The notes beneath the pieces were generated by a model. It saw only the letters and a program-made list of their open reading frames with translations. It had not been told where the DNA came from and made no database searches. Made by a program: the position numbers and the translations under genes. From Vicia villosa (taxonomy: Eukaryota > Streptophyta > Magnoliopsida > Fabales > Fabaceae), in NCBI RefSeq assembly GCF_029867415.1, contig NC_081184.1:109479360-109543359 (forward strand): a stretch of DNA of 64,000 nt. The letters run 5' to 3'. Of the stretch, positions 48,234-59,056 are shown piece by piece (the stretch's first letter is position 1; each line of letters starts with the position of its first letter).

Positions 48234-49440
48234 TGTTAGAACAAGATTTGTTCTGATCAATTATCTTAGTTTTGATGATAACAATAATATGAATTTTGCT
48301 TAAGATAATATGGTACTCTAATCCAATGCAATTTCCCCTTCAGGAAATATATAAAGAGTACGCATAATTCAGCGCTCAGAAGCTTTGTCTCAAATGGTTC
48401 AGCATGCAACATCAGAACATGGTCTGGCAAGACATCAGAAGATGGTCGAAGCAGAATCAGAACATGGGTCTATGGAAGCATCAGAAGAACAAGAGATCAG
48501 AAGCACTGAAGCTCAGAAGATGGTATCACGCTCAGAAGCACTTCAAGGTCAGAAGATCAGAAGATGCTATGCACCAAGCTGTTTGACTCTGATGATATTC
48601 AAACGTTGTATTCACAAACATCAGATCAGAAGAAAGTACAAGTGGCAAGCTACGCTGACTGACAAAAGGAACGTTAAAAGCTATTAAAGGCTACGTCAGT
48701 AGACACAGCGTGAACAAGGCTCGAGGTAGTTGACAAAAGCGTATAACATTAAATGCGATGCTGTACGGAACATGCAAAGCATTAAATGCATTCAACGGTC
48801 ATCTTCTCAACGCCTATAAATATGAAGTTCTGATGAGAAGCAAGGTTAACGATCCTGAACAAGATTATTCAAAAACACTTGCTGAAACGCTGTTCAAATC
48901 AAAACTCAGAATCTTCATCTTCATCAAAGCTCACTACATTGCTTTTGTAATATTTTAGTGAGATTAAGCTTAAACGTTAAGAGAAATATCACAGTTGTGA
49001 TTATCGCTTTTAAGAAGCATTTGTAAACTCTTAGAATTGATTACATTAAGTTGTAAGGACCTAGAGTGATCGTGTTGATCAGAATACTCTAGGAAGTCTT
49101 AGGAGTGAACTAAGCAAGTTGTAACTAGAGTGATCGTGTTAATCAGTAGACTCTAGAAAAGTCTTAGAGGGTATCTAAGCAGTTGTTCCTGGAGTGATCA
49201 GTGTGTGATCAGAAGACTCTGGAAGACTTAGTTGCGGACTAAGTGGAAAACCATTGTAATCCGTGCGATTAGTGGATTAAATCCTCAGTTGAGGTAAATC
49301 ATCTCTGCGGGGGTGGACTGGAGTAGTTTAGTTAACAACGAACCAGGATAAAAATAACTGTGCAATTTATTTTTATCTGTCAAGTTTTTAAAGCTACACT
49401 TATTCAAACCCCCCCTTTCTAAGTGTTTTTCTATCCTTCA
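48234..49440 (+). repeat. 5' LTR of Copia
   Basis: TGTTAGAACAAG...CTATCCTTCA; TATA box at 48815. Confidence 0.95.
48815..48822 (+). promoter_or_regulatory. Copia LTR TATA box (5' LTR)
   Basis: TATAAATA in gcctataaatatgaag; repeated at 56397-56404 in the 3' LTR. Confidence 0.75.
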
Positions 49441-49442
49441 AT

Positions 49443-49458
49443 TGGCATCAGAGCGCCG
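49443..49458 (+). promoter_or_regulatory. Copia primer-binding site
   Basis: TGGCATCAGAGCGCCG two bases after the LTR; close to TGGTATCAGAGC, the usual initiator tRNA-Met PBS of Copia elements. Confidence 0.9.
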
Positions 49459-49526
49459 GTTCTAAGGTGCAAGCACTTAACCGTGTTTAGAAAAGATTCA
49501 GGAAGAGAAAAACGCTTCAGTAAAAG

Positions 49527-51446
49527 ATGGTTGATGAAAGTGAAAAGTCTACACCTACACCTGCATCTACATCTGGCTCTGCTGAGCAATACAACGGTAA
49601 CAATGGTTATACTAGACCGCCGGTATTTGATGGTGAAAACTTTGAATACTGGAAAGATAAACTGGAAAGTTACTTTCTTGGTCTAGATGGTGATCTATGG
49701 GATCTTCTGATGGATGGTTACAAACATCCAGTAAATGCCAGTGGCGTAAAGCTGTCTAGGCAAGAAATGAATGATGATCAGAAGAAGCTTTTCAGGAATC
49801 ATCATAAATGCAGAACTGTTTTGCTGAATGCTATCTCTCATGCTGAGTATGAGAAGATATCTAACAGGGAAACGGCCTATGACATATATGAGTCCTTGAA
49901 AATGACTCATGAAGGAAATGCTCAAGTCAAGGAGACTAAAGCTCTTGCTTTAATCCAGAAGTATGAAGCCTTCAAGATGGAGGATGATGAAGACATTGAA
50001 AAGATGTTTTCAAGATTTCAAACTCTTACTGCTGGATTGAGAGTTCTTGACAAGGGATACACCAAGGCTGATCATGTAAAGAAGATCATCAGAAGCTTAC
50101 CCAGAAGATGGGGTCCTATGGTGACTGCATTCAAGATTGCGAAGAATCTGAATGAAGTTTCTCTGGAAGAGCTTATCAGTGCCTTGAGAAGTCATGAAAT
50201 AGAGCTGGACGCAAATGAGCCTCAAAAGAAAGGTAAGTCTATTGCATTAAAATCCAATATCAAGAAATGCACTAACGCTTTTCAGGCTAGAGAAGAAGAT
50301 CCTGAAGAATCAGAATCTGAAGAAGAAGATGAACTGTCCCTGATCTCCAGAAGGCTAAATCAACTCTGGAAGACCAAGCAAAGGAAGTTCAGAGGCTTCA
50401 GAAGTTCAAAGAAATTTGAACGTGGAGAATCTTCCGATGACAGAAGATTTGACAAGAAGAAGGTCATGTGCTATGAATGCAATGAGCCTGGACACTACAA
50501 GAATGAATGTCCAAATCTTCAGAAGGAAAATCCCAAGAAGAAGTTTCATAAGAAGAAAAGTCTTATGGCAACCTGGGATAAGTCAGAAGATGATTCTGAA
50601 GACGAGCAGGCCAACTGTGCGCTGATGGCGACAGAAGATGACGAATCAGAATCTACATCAGAATCAGATTCTGAAGAGGTATTTTCTGAACTTACTAGAG
50701 ATGAGTTAGTTTCCGGTCTAACTGAACTTCTGGAACTCAAGTCTCAGATTAGTCTCAAATACAAAAAGCTGAAAAAGCAATTTGAATTTGAAACAAAGAA
50801 GCTTGAGTTGGAGAATTCTGAATTAAAAGAAAAACTTTTAAAATTATCCAATAATGTTGGATCTCCTTCTGATTCAGAAAAATCCATTCCTAGTCTAAAC
50901 CATATTCTGAAAGAATATGATTTAAGTTTCAGGAAGTTCCTATCTAGAAGTATTGGCAGAAGTCAGCTAGCTTCTATGATATATGCTGTGTCTGGAAACA
51001 AAAGAGTAGGCATTGGTTTTGAGGGTGAAACCCCATACAAACTTGAACCTGTTGATGAAATGAAAATCACATACAAGCCATTGTATGATCAGTTCAAGTA
51101 TGGCCACTCTCATGATATTAGGCACACTTCACATGCTCAAAGTTTTCACATAACACACACCAAAAAGCATGTGACACAACCTAGGAAATATCATGAAACT
51201 CACATTAAAAATTATCATGCTGTTCCTCCTATTGCTTACAATGTTAAACCCAAGTTCAATCAGAACTTGAGAAAATCTAACAAGAAAGGACCCAAGAAAA
51301 TGTGGGTACCTAAGGATAAGATTATTCCTATTGCAGATATCCTTGACTGCAAAAAGGACAAAGCACAACATGTCATGGTACCTGGACTCTGGATGCTCGC
51401 GACACATGACAGGAAGAAGGTCTATGTTCCAAGACCTGATGCTTAA
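49527..51446 (+). CDS. gag: Copia Gag polyprotein (with start of protease region)
   Basis: 639 residues. The N-terminus carries the FDGENFEYWKDKLESYF motif typical of Copia Gag. A UBN2-type capsid region spans ~80-220. A CCHC knuckle CYECNEPGHYKNEC starts at residue 315 (50469). Acidic, serine-rich linkers (EESESEEEDE; ATEDDESESTSESDSE) and a Lys/Glu-rich coiled coil (~residues 395-450) follow. The Gag frame runs 116 bases into the start of the pol frame and then stops. The shift from Gag to protease lies around 51340-51370 and is +1 relative to Gag: either a 1-base mutation or a programmed shift. The start fits: the first ATG after the PBS (86 bases). Confidence 0.9.
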   Translation: MVDESEKSTPTPASTSGSAEQYNGNNGYTRPPVFDGENFEYWKDKLESYFLGLDGDLWDLLMDGYKHPVNASGVKLSRQEMNDDQKKLFRNHHKCRTVLLNAISHAEYEKISNRETAYDIYESLKMTHEGNAQVKETKALALIQKYEAFKMEDDEDIEKMFSRFQTLTAGLRVLDKGYTKADHVKKIIRSLPRRWGPMVTAFKIAKNLNEVSLEELISALRSHEIELDANEPQKKGKSIALKSNIKKCTNAFQAREEDPEESESEEEDELSLISRRLNQLWKTKQRKFRGFRSSKKFERGESSDDRRFDKKKVMCYECNEPGHYKNECPNLQKENPKKKFHKKKSLMATWDKSEDDSEDEQANCALMATEDDESESTSESDSEEVFSELTRDELVSGLTELLELKSQISLKYKKLKKQFEFETKKLELENSELKEKLLKLSNNVGSPSDSEKSIPSLNHILKEYDLSFRKFLSRSIGRSQLASMIYAVSGNKRVGIGFEGETPYKLEPVDEMKITYKPLYDQFKYGHSHDIRHTSHAQSFHITHTKKHVTQPRKYHETHIKNYHAVPPIAYNVKPKFNQNLRKSNKKGPKKMWVPKDKIIPIADILDCKKDKAQHVMVPGLWMLATHDRKKVYVPRPDA

Positions 51447-53109
51447 GTCTGGAGGAGAAGTCAAGTTTGGAGGATATCAGAAGGGCAAGATAATTGGCTC
51501 TGGAACTATAAAGTCTGGTAACTCTCCTTCCATTTCTAATGTACTTCTTGTAGAAGGATTAACACATAACCTCTTATCTATCAGTCAATTAAGTGACAAT
51601 GGTTATGATATAATCTTTAATCAAGAGTCTTGTAAGGCTGTAAATCAGAAGGATGGCTCAATCCTATTTACAGGCAAGAGGAAGAACAACATTTATAAGA
51701 CAGATCTGCAAGATCTTATGAGTCAGAAGGTGACTTGTCTTATGTCTGTTTCTGAAGAGCAGTGGGTCTGGCACAGAAGATTAGGTCATGCTAGTTTGAG
51801 AAAGATTTCTCAGATTAACAAACTGAATCTGGTCAGAGGACTCCCTAATCTGAAATTCAAATCAGATGCTCTTTGTGAAGCATGTCAGAAGGGCAAGTTC
51901 TCCAAACCTGCATTCAAGTCCAAGAATGTTGTTTCTACCTCAAGGCCATTAGAACTCTTGCACATTGATCTGTTTGGCCCAGTCAAAACAGCATCTGTCA
52001 GAGGGAAGAAATATGGATTAGTCATCGTAGATGATTATAGCCGCTGGACATGGGTAAAATTCTTGAAACACAAGGATGAGACTCATTCAGTGTTCTTTGA
52101 TTTCTGCATTCAGATTCAATCTGAAAAAGAGTGTAAAATCATAAAGGTCAGAAGTGATCATGGTGGTGAATTTGAGAACAGATCCTTTGAAGAGTTCTTC
52201 AAAGAAAATGGTATTGCCCATGATTTCTCTTGTCCTAGAACTCCACAGCAAAATGGGGTTGTAGAACGAAAGAATAGGACTCTGCAAGAAATGGCCAGAA
52301 CCATGATCAATGAAACCAATATGGCTAAGCATTTCTGGGCAGAAGCAATAAACACTGCATGCTATATTCAGAATAGAATCTCTATCAGACCTATTCTAAA
52401 TAAGACTCCCTATGAATTGTGGAAGAATAGAAAGCCCAACATTTCATATTTCCATCCTTTTGGATGTGTATGCTTTATTCTGAACACTAAAGATCATCTT
52501 GGTAATTTTGATTCCAAAGCACAAAAATGTTTCCTTCTTGGATATTCTGAACGCTCAAAAGGCTACAGAGTATACAATACTGAAACATTGATTGTAGAAG
52601 AATCAATCAATATCAGGTTTGATGATAAGCTTGGTTCTGAAAAACCAAAGCAGTTTGATAATTTTTCAGATTGTGATATTGATATATCAGAAGTTGTTGA
52701 GCCAAGAAGCAACGCATCAGAAGCAGAGCTTCTCAGAAGCAAAGAATCTGAAGATCAAGTAACAACTTCTCTGGAGGATCTAAGTATTTCTGAAGAACCA
52801 TCTGTCAGAAGATCATCCAGACTCATCTCTGGTCATTCAGAAGATGTCATTCTTGGAAAGAAGGATGATCCAATCAGAACAAGAGCATTCCTTAAGAACA
52901 ATGCAGATTGTCAATTAGGTCTTGTATCTTTGATCGAGCCAACTTCTGTTGATCATGCTCTAGAAGATCCAGACTGGATAATTGCTATGCAAGAAGAACT
53001 GAATCAGTTTACAAGGAATGATGTTTGGGATCTTGTTCCTAGACCAGATGGATTCAATATAATCGGCACAAATTGGGTCTTCAGAAACAAGCTCAGAATG
53101 AGAAGATGA
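51331..53109 (+). pseudogene. pol: Copia Pol remnant: protease, integrase, RT start only
   Basis: The frame opens upstream of the protease active site DSG (SWYLDSGCSRHMTG). The GAG-pre-integrase zinc motif shows WHRRLGHAS and LCEACQKGK. The integrase core has its three acidic residues in LLHIDLFGP, VRSDHGGEF and NGVVERKNR, and continues through the C-terminal region to RRSSRLI. The reverse transcriptase begins (TRNDVWDLVPRP, NWVFRNKL) and stops at 53109, before any of its catalytic motifs. The rest of RT and all RNase H are absent; 53110-53461 has no trace of them. An internal deletion of roughly 1.5-2 kb (expected size from family knowledge) is inferred. Confidence 0.9.
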
Positions 53110-53315
53110 GAATTCTTACTGTCTAAGTTGATTCAGAATCTCTATAAAAGCAAAACAGCTGTAACTGGCTATCCAGATGGTAAACACGTGTTCACTATTC
53201 CTAGACAAGCGTGCGTGCAGTTGAGGGGACGTCTACTTAGGTAACTGTGCAAATCACGTCTTTTGTCATTATTATCTCTCCTCATGTCACGTAACATTAA
53301 ATGCTTTTCATCATT

Positions 53316-53328
53316 TACTCTCTTTCAG
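53316..53328 (+). promoter_or_regulatory. Possible 3' splice site before the extra ORF
   Basis: tactctctttcag: pyrimidine-rich run ending in AG, 134 bases upstream of the extra ORF's ATG. A TATA-like tttttatactc follows at ~53333. Either could allow separate expression of the ORF. Confidence 0.3.
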
Positions 53329-53461
53329 TTTTCTTTTTATACTCTTCAAACGTTTCTTTTCCCTCTCATATTTCTCTCTCTCTGCATTCGGTTTCTTTTT
53401 CGTCTCTCTCTCTCTTTTCATATCATAAACCCTAGCAGTTTCCAATATCTGAAAATTCATC

Positions 53462-54646
53462 ATGAATCCATCGTCAAGCTCTGGGAATCAAGACAATGAT
53501 AGGAAACAAAAGAGAAAGGCATCTGCTGAACCAGAAACAAAACCTAAAAGAGTTAGGATCTCCTATGACCCTCTCAAAGTGTATCAACCCCTTGACGGTT
53601 CCCCTCAATCACCCCCCTCTTCAAAGACCTCCACCACCTCTTCCTCCTCATTCATCCTCTCGGAACCACCTTCTTCACCATCTGATATCTCCTCTCCTTC
53701 AACCCTTCCATCAGATATCTCTTCATCTCTCTCATACCCTTTTCCCACCAGAACACCTAATCCCTATAGTGTTGTTCTTCCCGACTCAAGGTTCACTGTC
53801 AACCCTCCAACCCCTACCACTCAAACATATCTGGAGCTTTTACATGCTGATGTAAATGGCTGGTTGGAGATTCTAGGTGCTGCTCACCTTAATCATCTGG
53901 ATGAGTATGCTACAAACAATCTTTGGAATACCTTTCGTCAGGATTTTCTGGATAAGGCTACAGACACTCAGAGAAGGATTATGTCTGAAGCTCCTGGTGT
54001 TCGTGGTCTCCGGTTGGAAGTTGGTGAGAGCAGCCATCACCATCTCATCAGGAACAGAAATGTTCTTGAAAGAAAGATACCAGCAGATGAGTTGGAAGAA
54101 GAAAATCTCTGCAGAGACATCGTGGTGTGGAGACCATGGTTTCCTGTGCTGACTGGAGATTTTCAGTGGCTGTTCAACTGGTTCAGAATGAACCCTTCTG
54201 AAAAAGCACCTCACATGGTCTTTCCAGTAGTGGTTTATCGTGCTGAAGTTGCTGGTCCTACTCCTCCAACAAACATAGCAGCTATTCTTCAAGCATTGGA
54301 AGATGGAACTTCTGAGCTGCCTGAACCAGAATATGCTAAGGCTCCTTCTGAGTCAGACTCAGATGAGGAAATGGAAGATGCACAAGCTGAAGATCTTCCA
54401 GAAGATCACCCTGCTGAGATTGCTGTCCCTCTGGGCAGAAATACTGGTGCTTCTTCTTCTGGTGAAACCTCAGCTCTGATGGAGACCTTGGAAACTCTTC
54501 ATCAGAATCAAGCTATGCTGGCTTCTCGTTTGGACGCGCAAGAAGCAGCCAATGCTGAGTTTCGTTCCTTCATGACAAGGCAAGCTACAAGCACTGACGG
54601 GATTCATGATGTTCTGGCGCGGATTTTGCGTAGGCTAGGATCTTAG
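53462..54646 (+). CDS. Extra ORF downstream of pol (env-position protein)
   Basis: 394 residues with a clean start (tcATGAATCC) after a CT-rich leader. Residues 1-110 are rich in Ser/Pro and Lys/Arg (KRKASAEPETKPKRVR looks like a nuclear-localisation signal). 120-280 is a predicted globular part with many Trp (VNGWLEILGAAH, DIVVWRPWFP, FQWLFNWFRM). 290-340 is acidic (ESDSDEEMEDAQAED). The last ~50 residues are helical with heptad spacing (LMETLETLHQNQAMLASRLD). No signal peptide or transmembrane segment is evident, so an envelope role is not supported. ORFs occupy this position in Sireviruses; the function is unknown. The frame is intact although pol is not. Confidence 0.75.
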   Translation: MNPSSSSGNQDNDRKQKRKASAEPETKPKRVRISYDPLKVYQPLDGSPQSPPSSKTSTTSSSSFILSEPPSSPSDISSPSTLPSDISSSLSYPFPTRTPNPYSVVLPDSRFTVNPPTPTTQTYLELLHADVNGWLEILGAAHLNHLDEYATNNLWNTFRQDFLDKATDTQRRIMSEAPGVRGLRLEVGESSHHHLIRNRNVLERKIPADELEEENLCRDIVVWRPWFPVLTGDFQWLFNWFRMNPSEKAPHMVFPVVVYRAEVAGPTPPTNIAAILQALEDGTSELPEPEYAKAPSESDSDEEMEDAQAEDLPEDHPAEIAVPLGRNTGASSSGETSALMETLETLHQNQAMLASRLDAQEAANAEFRSFMTRQATSTDGIHDVLARILRRLGS

Positions 54647-55621
54647 TTTTTTGGTCTTTGTAGTTTCCTTTCCTTGTTGCATCTGTTTTCCTGCATTCCT
54701 TTTTCTTGTAATCCTTTTTTAGTTATCAATGAAAAAGTTTCTTTGCTTTTACATTGCAGTGACTCTATTTGTCGTTTTATGCATCTAAATCTTTTGAAAT
54801 TTTCTTTTTGATGTTATGACAAAAAGGGGGAGAAGATAAATGATAAATGATTTGATTAATCTATCAGTTGCTGGGTAAAGCTCCCACACATTCACTAACA
54901 AGAACTGCAAGTTCTACATGGTTTAAGTGTTTTGCAGGTATAAAGAAGTGAAGAGAATCTTCAAAGCAAACACAGAAGCAAAACCATGGAAACTGAAGCA
55001 AGCCGAGTGCTGTCAAGCTTCAGAGATCAGAAGCAAGAAAGAAGAATGAATCAGAAGCACTGATAATAGAATTTGATCTATATTTGTCTATTTATTTTGA
55101 CAAAATTCTATTTGCTCTGATACATATAATGTTATGGCTCTGATACATTATTTGCTCTGATACATTATTTCAGCCTATATGGCTCTGATACATATAATGT
55201 GTTCAAACATACATCTTATGTTCTAACTCGTTCATGCTGACTTTTGTCGTTTAGTTTTTGTTCTGTAACATTTCAGGATGTAGAGATGCTCAGATGATGC
55301 TCTGGTACATTCAACAATGTTCTGATACAAATCTAGTATGAAGTGATGTTGGTAGAAATTCAAAGCTCTGAAGCTATCCAATGGAAGCAGAAATCAGAAG
55401 CTGTGAATGTTCAGAAGATCAAAGAAATTCAAGTTCTGAAGCTGTCCTAGATGGAAGCAGGAATCAGAAGCTGTGAGTGTTCTAAGGATCTAAGGAAATT
55501 CTAGTTCTGAAGCTGTCCTATGGAAGCAGAAGTCAGAAGCTATGAATTCTCTGAAGACAAGAAGCTTATATGATCGTCTCTACCGAAATAATCAGGGAAG
55601 TCTTTTATTAAAGTTCTTCGA

Positions 55622-55702
55622 GTATTTATTTCAGGGGGAGATTATTTATTTCAGGGGGAGATTATTTATCTCAGGGGGAGATTGTTAATCTCAGGGGGAG
55701 AC
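55622..55702 (+). repeat. Four polypurine repeats at exact 20-bp spacing
   Basis: CAGGGGGAG at 55632, 55652, 55672 and 55692, each in a ttatttnntcagggggagat unit; the third is followed by tgttaa, mimicking the PPT-LTR junction. Confidence 0.85.
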
Positions 55703-55801
55703 ATATTCATATGCTTATGCTATAGCTGTGTAATTTGTCTTTTGCCAACTGTTCTTTCTGATCGCAAATTCATATCATTTATATATGTTTTTGTCATCAT
55801 C

Positions 55802-55815
55802 AAAAAGGGGGAGAT
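55802..55815 (+). promoter_or_regulatory. Copia polypurine tract
   Basis: AAAAAGGGGGAGAT directly before the 3' LTR (TGTTAGAAC). Confidence 0.9.
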
Positions 55816-57022
55816 TGTTAGAACAAGATTTGTTCTGATCAATTATCTTAGTTTTGATGATAACAATAATATGAATTTTGCTTAAGATAATATGGTACTC
55901 TAATCCAATGCAATTTCCCCTTCAGGAAATATATAAAGAGTACGCATAATTCAGCGCTCAGAAGCTTTGTCTCAAATGGTTCAGCATGCAACATCAGAAC
56001 ATGGTCTGGCAAGACATCAGAAGATGGTCGAAGCAGAATCAGAACATGGGTCTATGGAAGCATCAGAAGAAGAAGAGATCAGAAGCACTGAAGCTCAGAA
56101 GATGGTATCACGCTCAGAAGCACTTCGAGGTCAGAAGATCAGAAGATGCTATGCACCAAGCTGTTTGACTCTGATGATATTCAAACGTTGTATTCACAAA
56201 CATCAGATCAGAAGAAAGTACAAGTGGCAAGCTACGCTGACTGACAAAAGGAACGTTAAAAGCTATTAAAGGCTACGTCAGTAGACACAGCGTGAACAAG
56301 GCTCGAGGTAGTTGACAAAAGCGTATAACATTAAATGCGATGCTGTACGGAACACGCAAAGCATTAAATGCATTCAACGGTCATCTTCTCAACGCCTATA
56401 AATATGAAGTTCTGATGAGAAGCAAGGTTAACGATCCTGAACAAGATTATTCAAAAACACTTGCTGAAACGCTGTTCAAATCAAAACTCAGAATCTTCAT
56501 CTTCATCAAAGCTCACTACATTGCTTTTGTAATATTTTAGTGAGATTAAGCTTAAACGTTAAGAGAAATATCACAGTTGTGATTATCGCTTTTAAGAAGC
56601 ATTTGTAAACTCTTAGAATTGATTACATTAAGTTGTAAGGAACTAGAGTGATCGTGTTGATCAGAATACTCTAGGAAGTCTTAGGAGTGAACTAAGCAAG
56701 TTGTAACTAGAGTGATCGTGTTGATCAGTAGACTCTAGAAAAGTCTTAGAGGGTATCTAAGCAGTTGTTCCTTGAGTGATCAGTGTGTGATCAGAAGACT
56801 CTGGAAGACTTAGTTGCGGACTAAGTGGAAAACCATTGTAATCCGTGCGATTAGTGGATTAAATCCTCAGTTGAGGTAAATCATCTCTGCGGGGGTGGAC
56901 TGGAGTAGTTTAGTTAACAACGAACCAGGATAAAAATAACTGTGCAATTTATTTTTATCTGTCAAGTTTTTAAAGCTACACTTATTCAAACCCCCCCTTT
57001 CTAAGTGTTTTTCTATCCTTCA
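55816..57022 (+). repeat. 3' LTR of Copia
   Basis: 1207 bp, same length as the 5' LTR, six substitutions by eye. TATA box at 56397-56404. Confidence 0.95.
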
Positions 57023-57027
57023 GTATG
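57023..57027. repeat. TSD GTATG, right copy (Copia)
   Basis: Matches 48229-48233. Confidence 0.92.
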
Positions 57028-58270
57028 AAGCCCAAGGTTGTGGCTGACTGTTGAAGAAACTGAGTATGGATGACTCTCTAGGGAAAAGATCCTGAAGGTT
57101 AAGAATCTTTTGACACAGGAAATGTTTATCTGCCTTGTACAAAGCCCAAGGTTGTGGCTACTTGATGGTGAAGGACTTACTGGGGAGACTCTATTACCTG
57201 CCTTGTACAAAGCCCAAGGTTATGGCTGACTCTGGATATTGGAATACCTATGAGTAGGGTTTTGACTCTAAAGGGAGTATGTGCCTTGTACAAAGCCCAA
57301 GGTTGAGGCTGACTCTTAAAATGGGGAAAGATCTACCAGTGTGGGATCTTTTGACTCAAAGGGGATTTTTGACTCTGTTAAGGATTATCCTATTGTTTGG
57401 AGGCTAAAGGTTGACCCTACTGAGGATTGTGCTTTTGTTAAGCAGGAATTGATGAATGAAAGACCCAGGTTTGAAGATTGACTCTACTGGGGAATTTGTA
57501 TGAGTGATTGACTCTACTTAATTTTTGGAAGCTAACCCTTTCCAGGGATTTTTGTTAAAATGGAGGAATGATTTTGGAGGCTGACCCTTTCCAGGGGTTT
57601 AGACTTTAAAGGAATGATTTTGGAAGCTGACCCTTTCCAGGGGATTATGACTTTAAAGGATGAGTGATTAACTATTTGAGACTTCTTGTTTAAAGCCCAA
57701 GATTAAGGCTGACTCTGACTGAGGATAGACAAATGTGGAACCTAGACTCTGCTAAGGAGGAAAATTATTGAAGATTGAGAATAAGGGTGACAGAGACTGT
57801 CCATGTCTCTCATTCCAAAAGGTGAGCTCAATACTGAGATTGAGACATTCTTAGCTTGTTAATATTCTGGTTTAAAGAGTAGAAAAATCTCACTAGGGTA
57901 GGCTAAAAGGTGACTAAAGACCTGTTCCTATGTTTATAAGAAACCTGATGGGTCCTTGTATACAAGCTCAAGAGGAAGCTGAGAATGCTTTTAAGAAGTC
58001 TGTGGGTCCTTGTATTATAAGCCCAAGAGGAGGCTAATCGAGGGTCCTTGTTATAGCACAAGAGAAAGCTATGTGGTTTTGAACTTATTTTGGCTCTAAG
58101 CAAATGGGTAAGAGATTTCACCGGGAATAATTCCTCTTGGGTGGATGTGTCCTATTTTTGTTCTAAGGCTTTTTCAAGATGTTTCACCGGGAATAATTCA
58201 TCTTGAGGTTTGAACTAAAGATCTCTAATTAGGAAAGAGCCTTCACCGGGAAGACATTCTCAATTCTAGG
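57028..58270. repeat. Degenerate repeats with AAGCC...GGCTT hairpins
   Basis: About ten units of (ccttgta)caaagcccaaggttg.ggctgactct. Arms AGCC/GGCT alternate with AGCT/AGCT (~57965) and TAGC/GCTA (~58054). A second phrase, gaccctttccagggg, repeats three times (57535-57650), and caccgggaataattc repeats later. Similar units lie on the other side of the Copia element (47525-48230). Confidence 0.7.
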
Positions 58271-58278
58271 CCATAGTC

Positions 58279-58283
<5 letters not shown>

Positions 58284-58346
<63 letters not shown>
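58284..58346. repeat. (TA)n microsatellite
   Basis: About 62 bases of TA repeat within the solo LTR. Confidence 0.95.
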
Positions 58347-58349
<3 letters not shown>

Positions 58350-59056
58350 TATCTGTCCTAAGGTTGTACTCAGACGTAGTTCTAAATAATATATATACAA
58401 CTTATATTTGACAGTAATTTAAATGAAAGCTTGTAAATGAAAAGCTATAAAGCCTAACTTGGATGGAGTGGAGGCCTTTGAAAGATGTATGTACAAAGCC
58501 TTACCGTCAGCTTGGTTGTTTATTGATAACAGCTGAATGTTTATTGGAAACAGTTTAATGTTTTTGTTTTGAAAACAGAAGAAGTGAAGATGGACACTAG
58601 GTCAAATAGGTATCTGATGAGTTTCACCGGGAATAATGCCCTTCAAATACCAGAAGAATGTTTTGAAAACAGAGATAAGATTTTGTAAATACAGTTTTTG
58701 AAAATTGACAAAAATTCAACTTAATTAGAGTAAAGACAGAGTCTATACCTAATTAAGACCTAAATGATTAGGGTTTTATCACAAAAAATATTTACAAGAG
58801 ATTAGGTTTTGAAAATCAAGTGAAAATTATATTTTTAAAGTATTAAAACATACTTTAAGATATGTGATTTTAAGCCTAATTAAAACACATTAAAATAATA
58901 CATTTTTTATGATTTTTTGGTATATTCTCAAAATAGATATATTAAATGAGAAGTGTGTGAAAAATCAAGTGAAAATGATTTAATTTGATAGGTGAAATAA
59001 TTATGTGAATTGTAAATAAAAATGAAAGAAAATAGTAGTAAAAAATATGGTTTGGT

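Larger units (their letters stand above)
54647..55815 (+). other. Copia 3' non-coding region with polypurine repeats
   Basis: Non-coding. It contains a first polypurine tract (aaaaagggggagaag at 54821), reiterated ctctgatacat phrases (55110-55200), three gttctgaagctgtcc-like phrases (55370-55520) and the 20-bp PPT repeats at 55632-55700. Confidence 0.7.
48234..57022 (+). mobile_element. Sirevirus-like Copia retrotransposon, RT/RNase H deleted
   Basis: 8789 bp with two 1207-bp LTRs differing at six positions by eye (~0.5 percent), TSD GTATG, PBS complementary to initiator tRNA-Met and a PPT. Order: Gag (zinc knuckle), protease, integrase, then coding stops at the first residues of the reverse transcriptase. 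An extra ORF follows, then a long 3' region with repeated polypurine tracts. Domain order and multiple PPTs fit the Sirevirus (SIRE/Maximus) lineage. Without RT it is non-autonomous, yet the LTR identity shows recent movement. Confidence 0.92.

Noticed and set aside
53462..54646. Calling the extra ORF an envelope protein
   Set aside because: No signal peptide, transmembrane segment or glycosylated ectodomain pattern visible.
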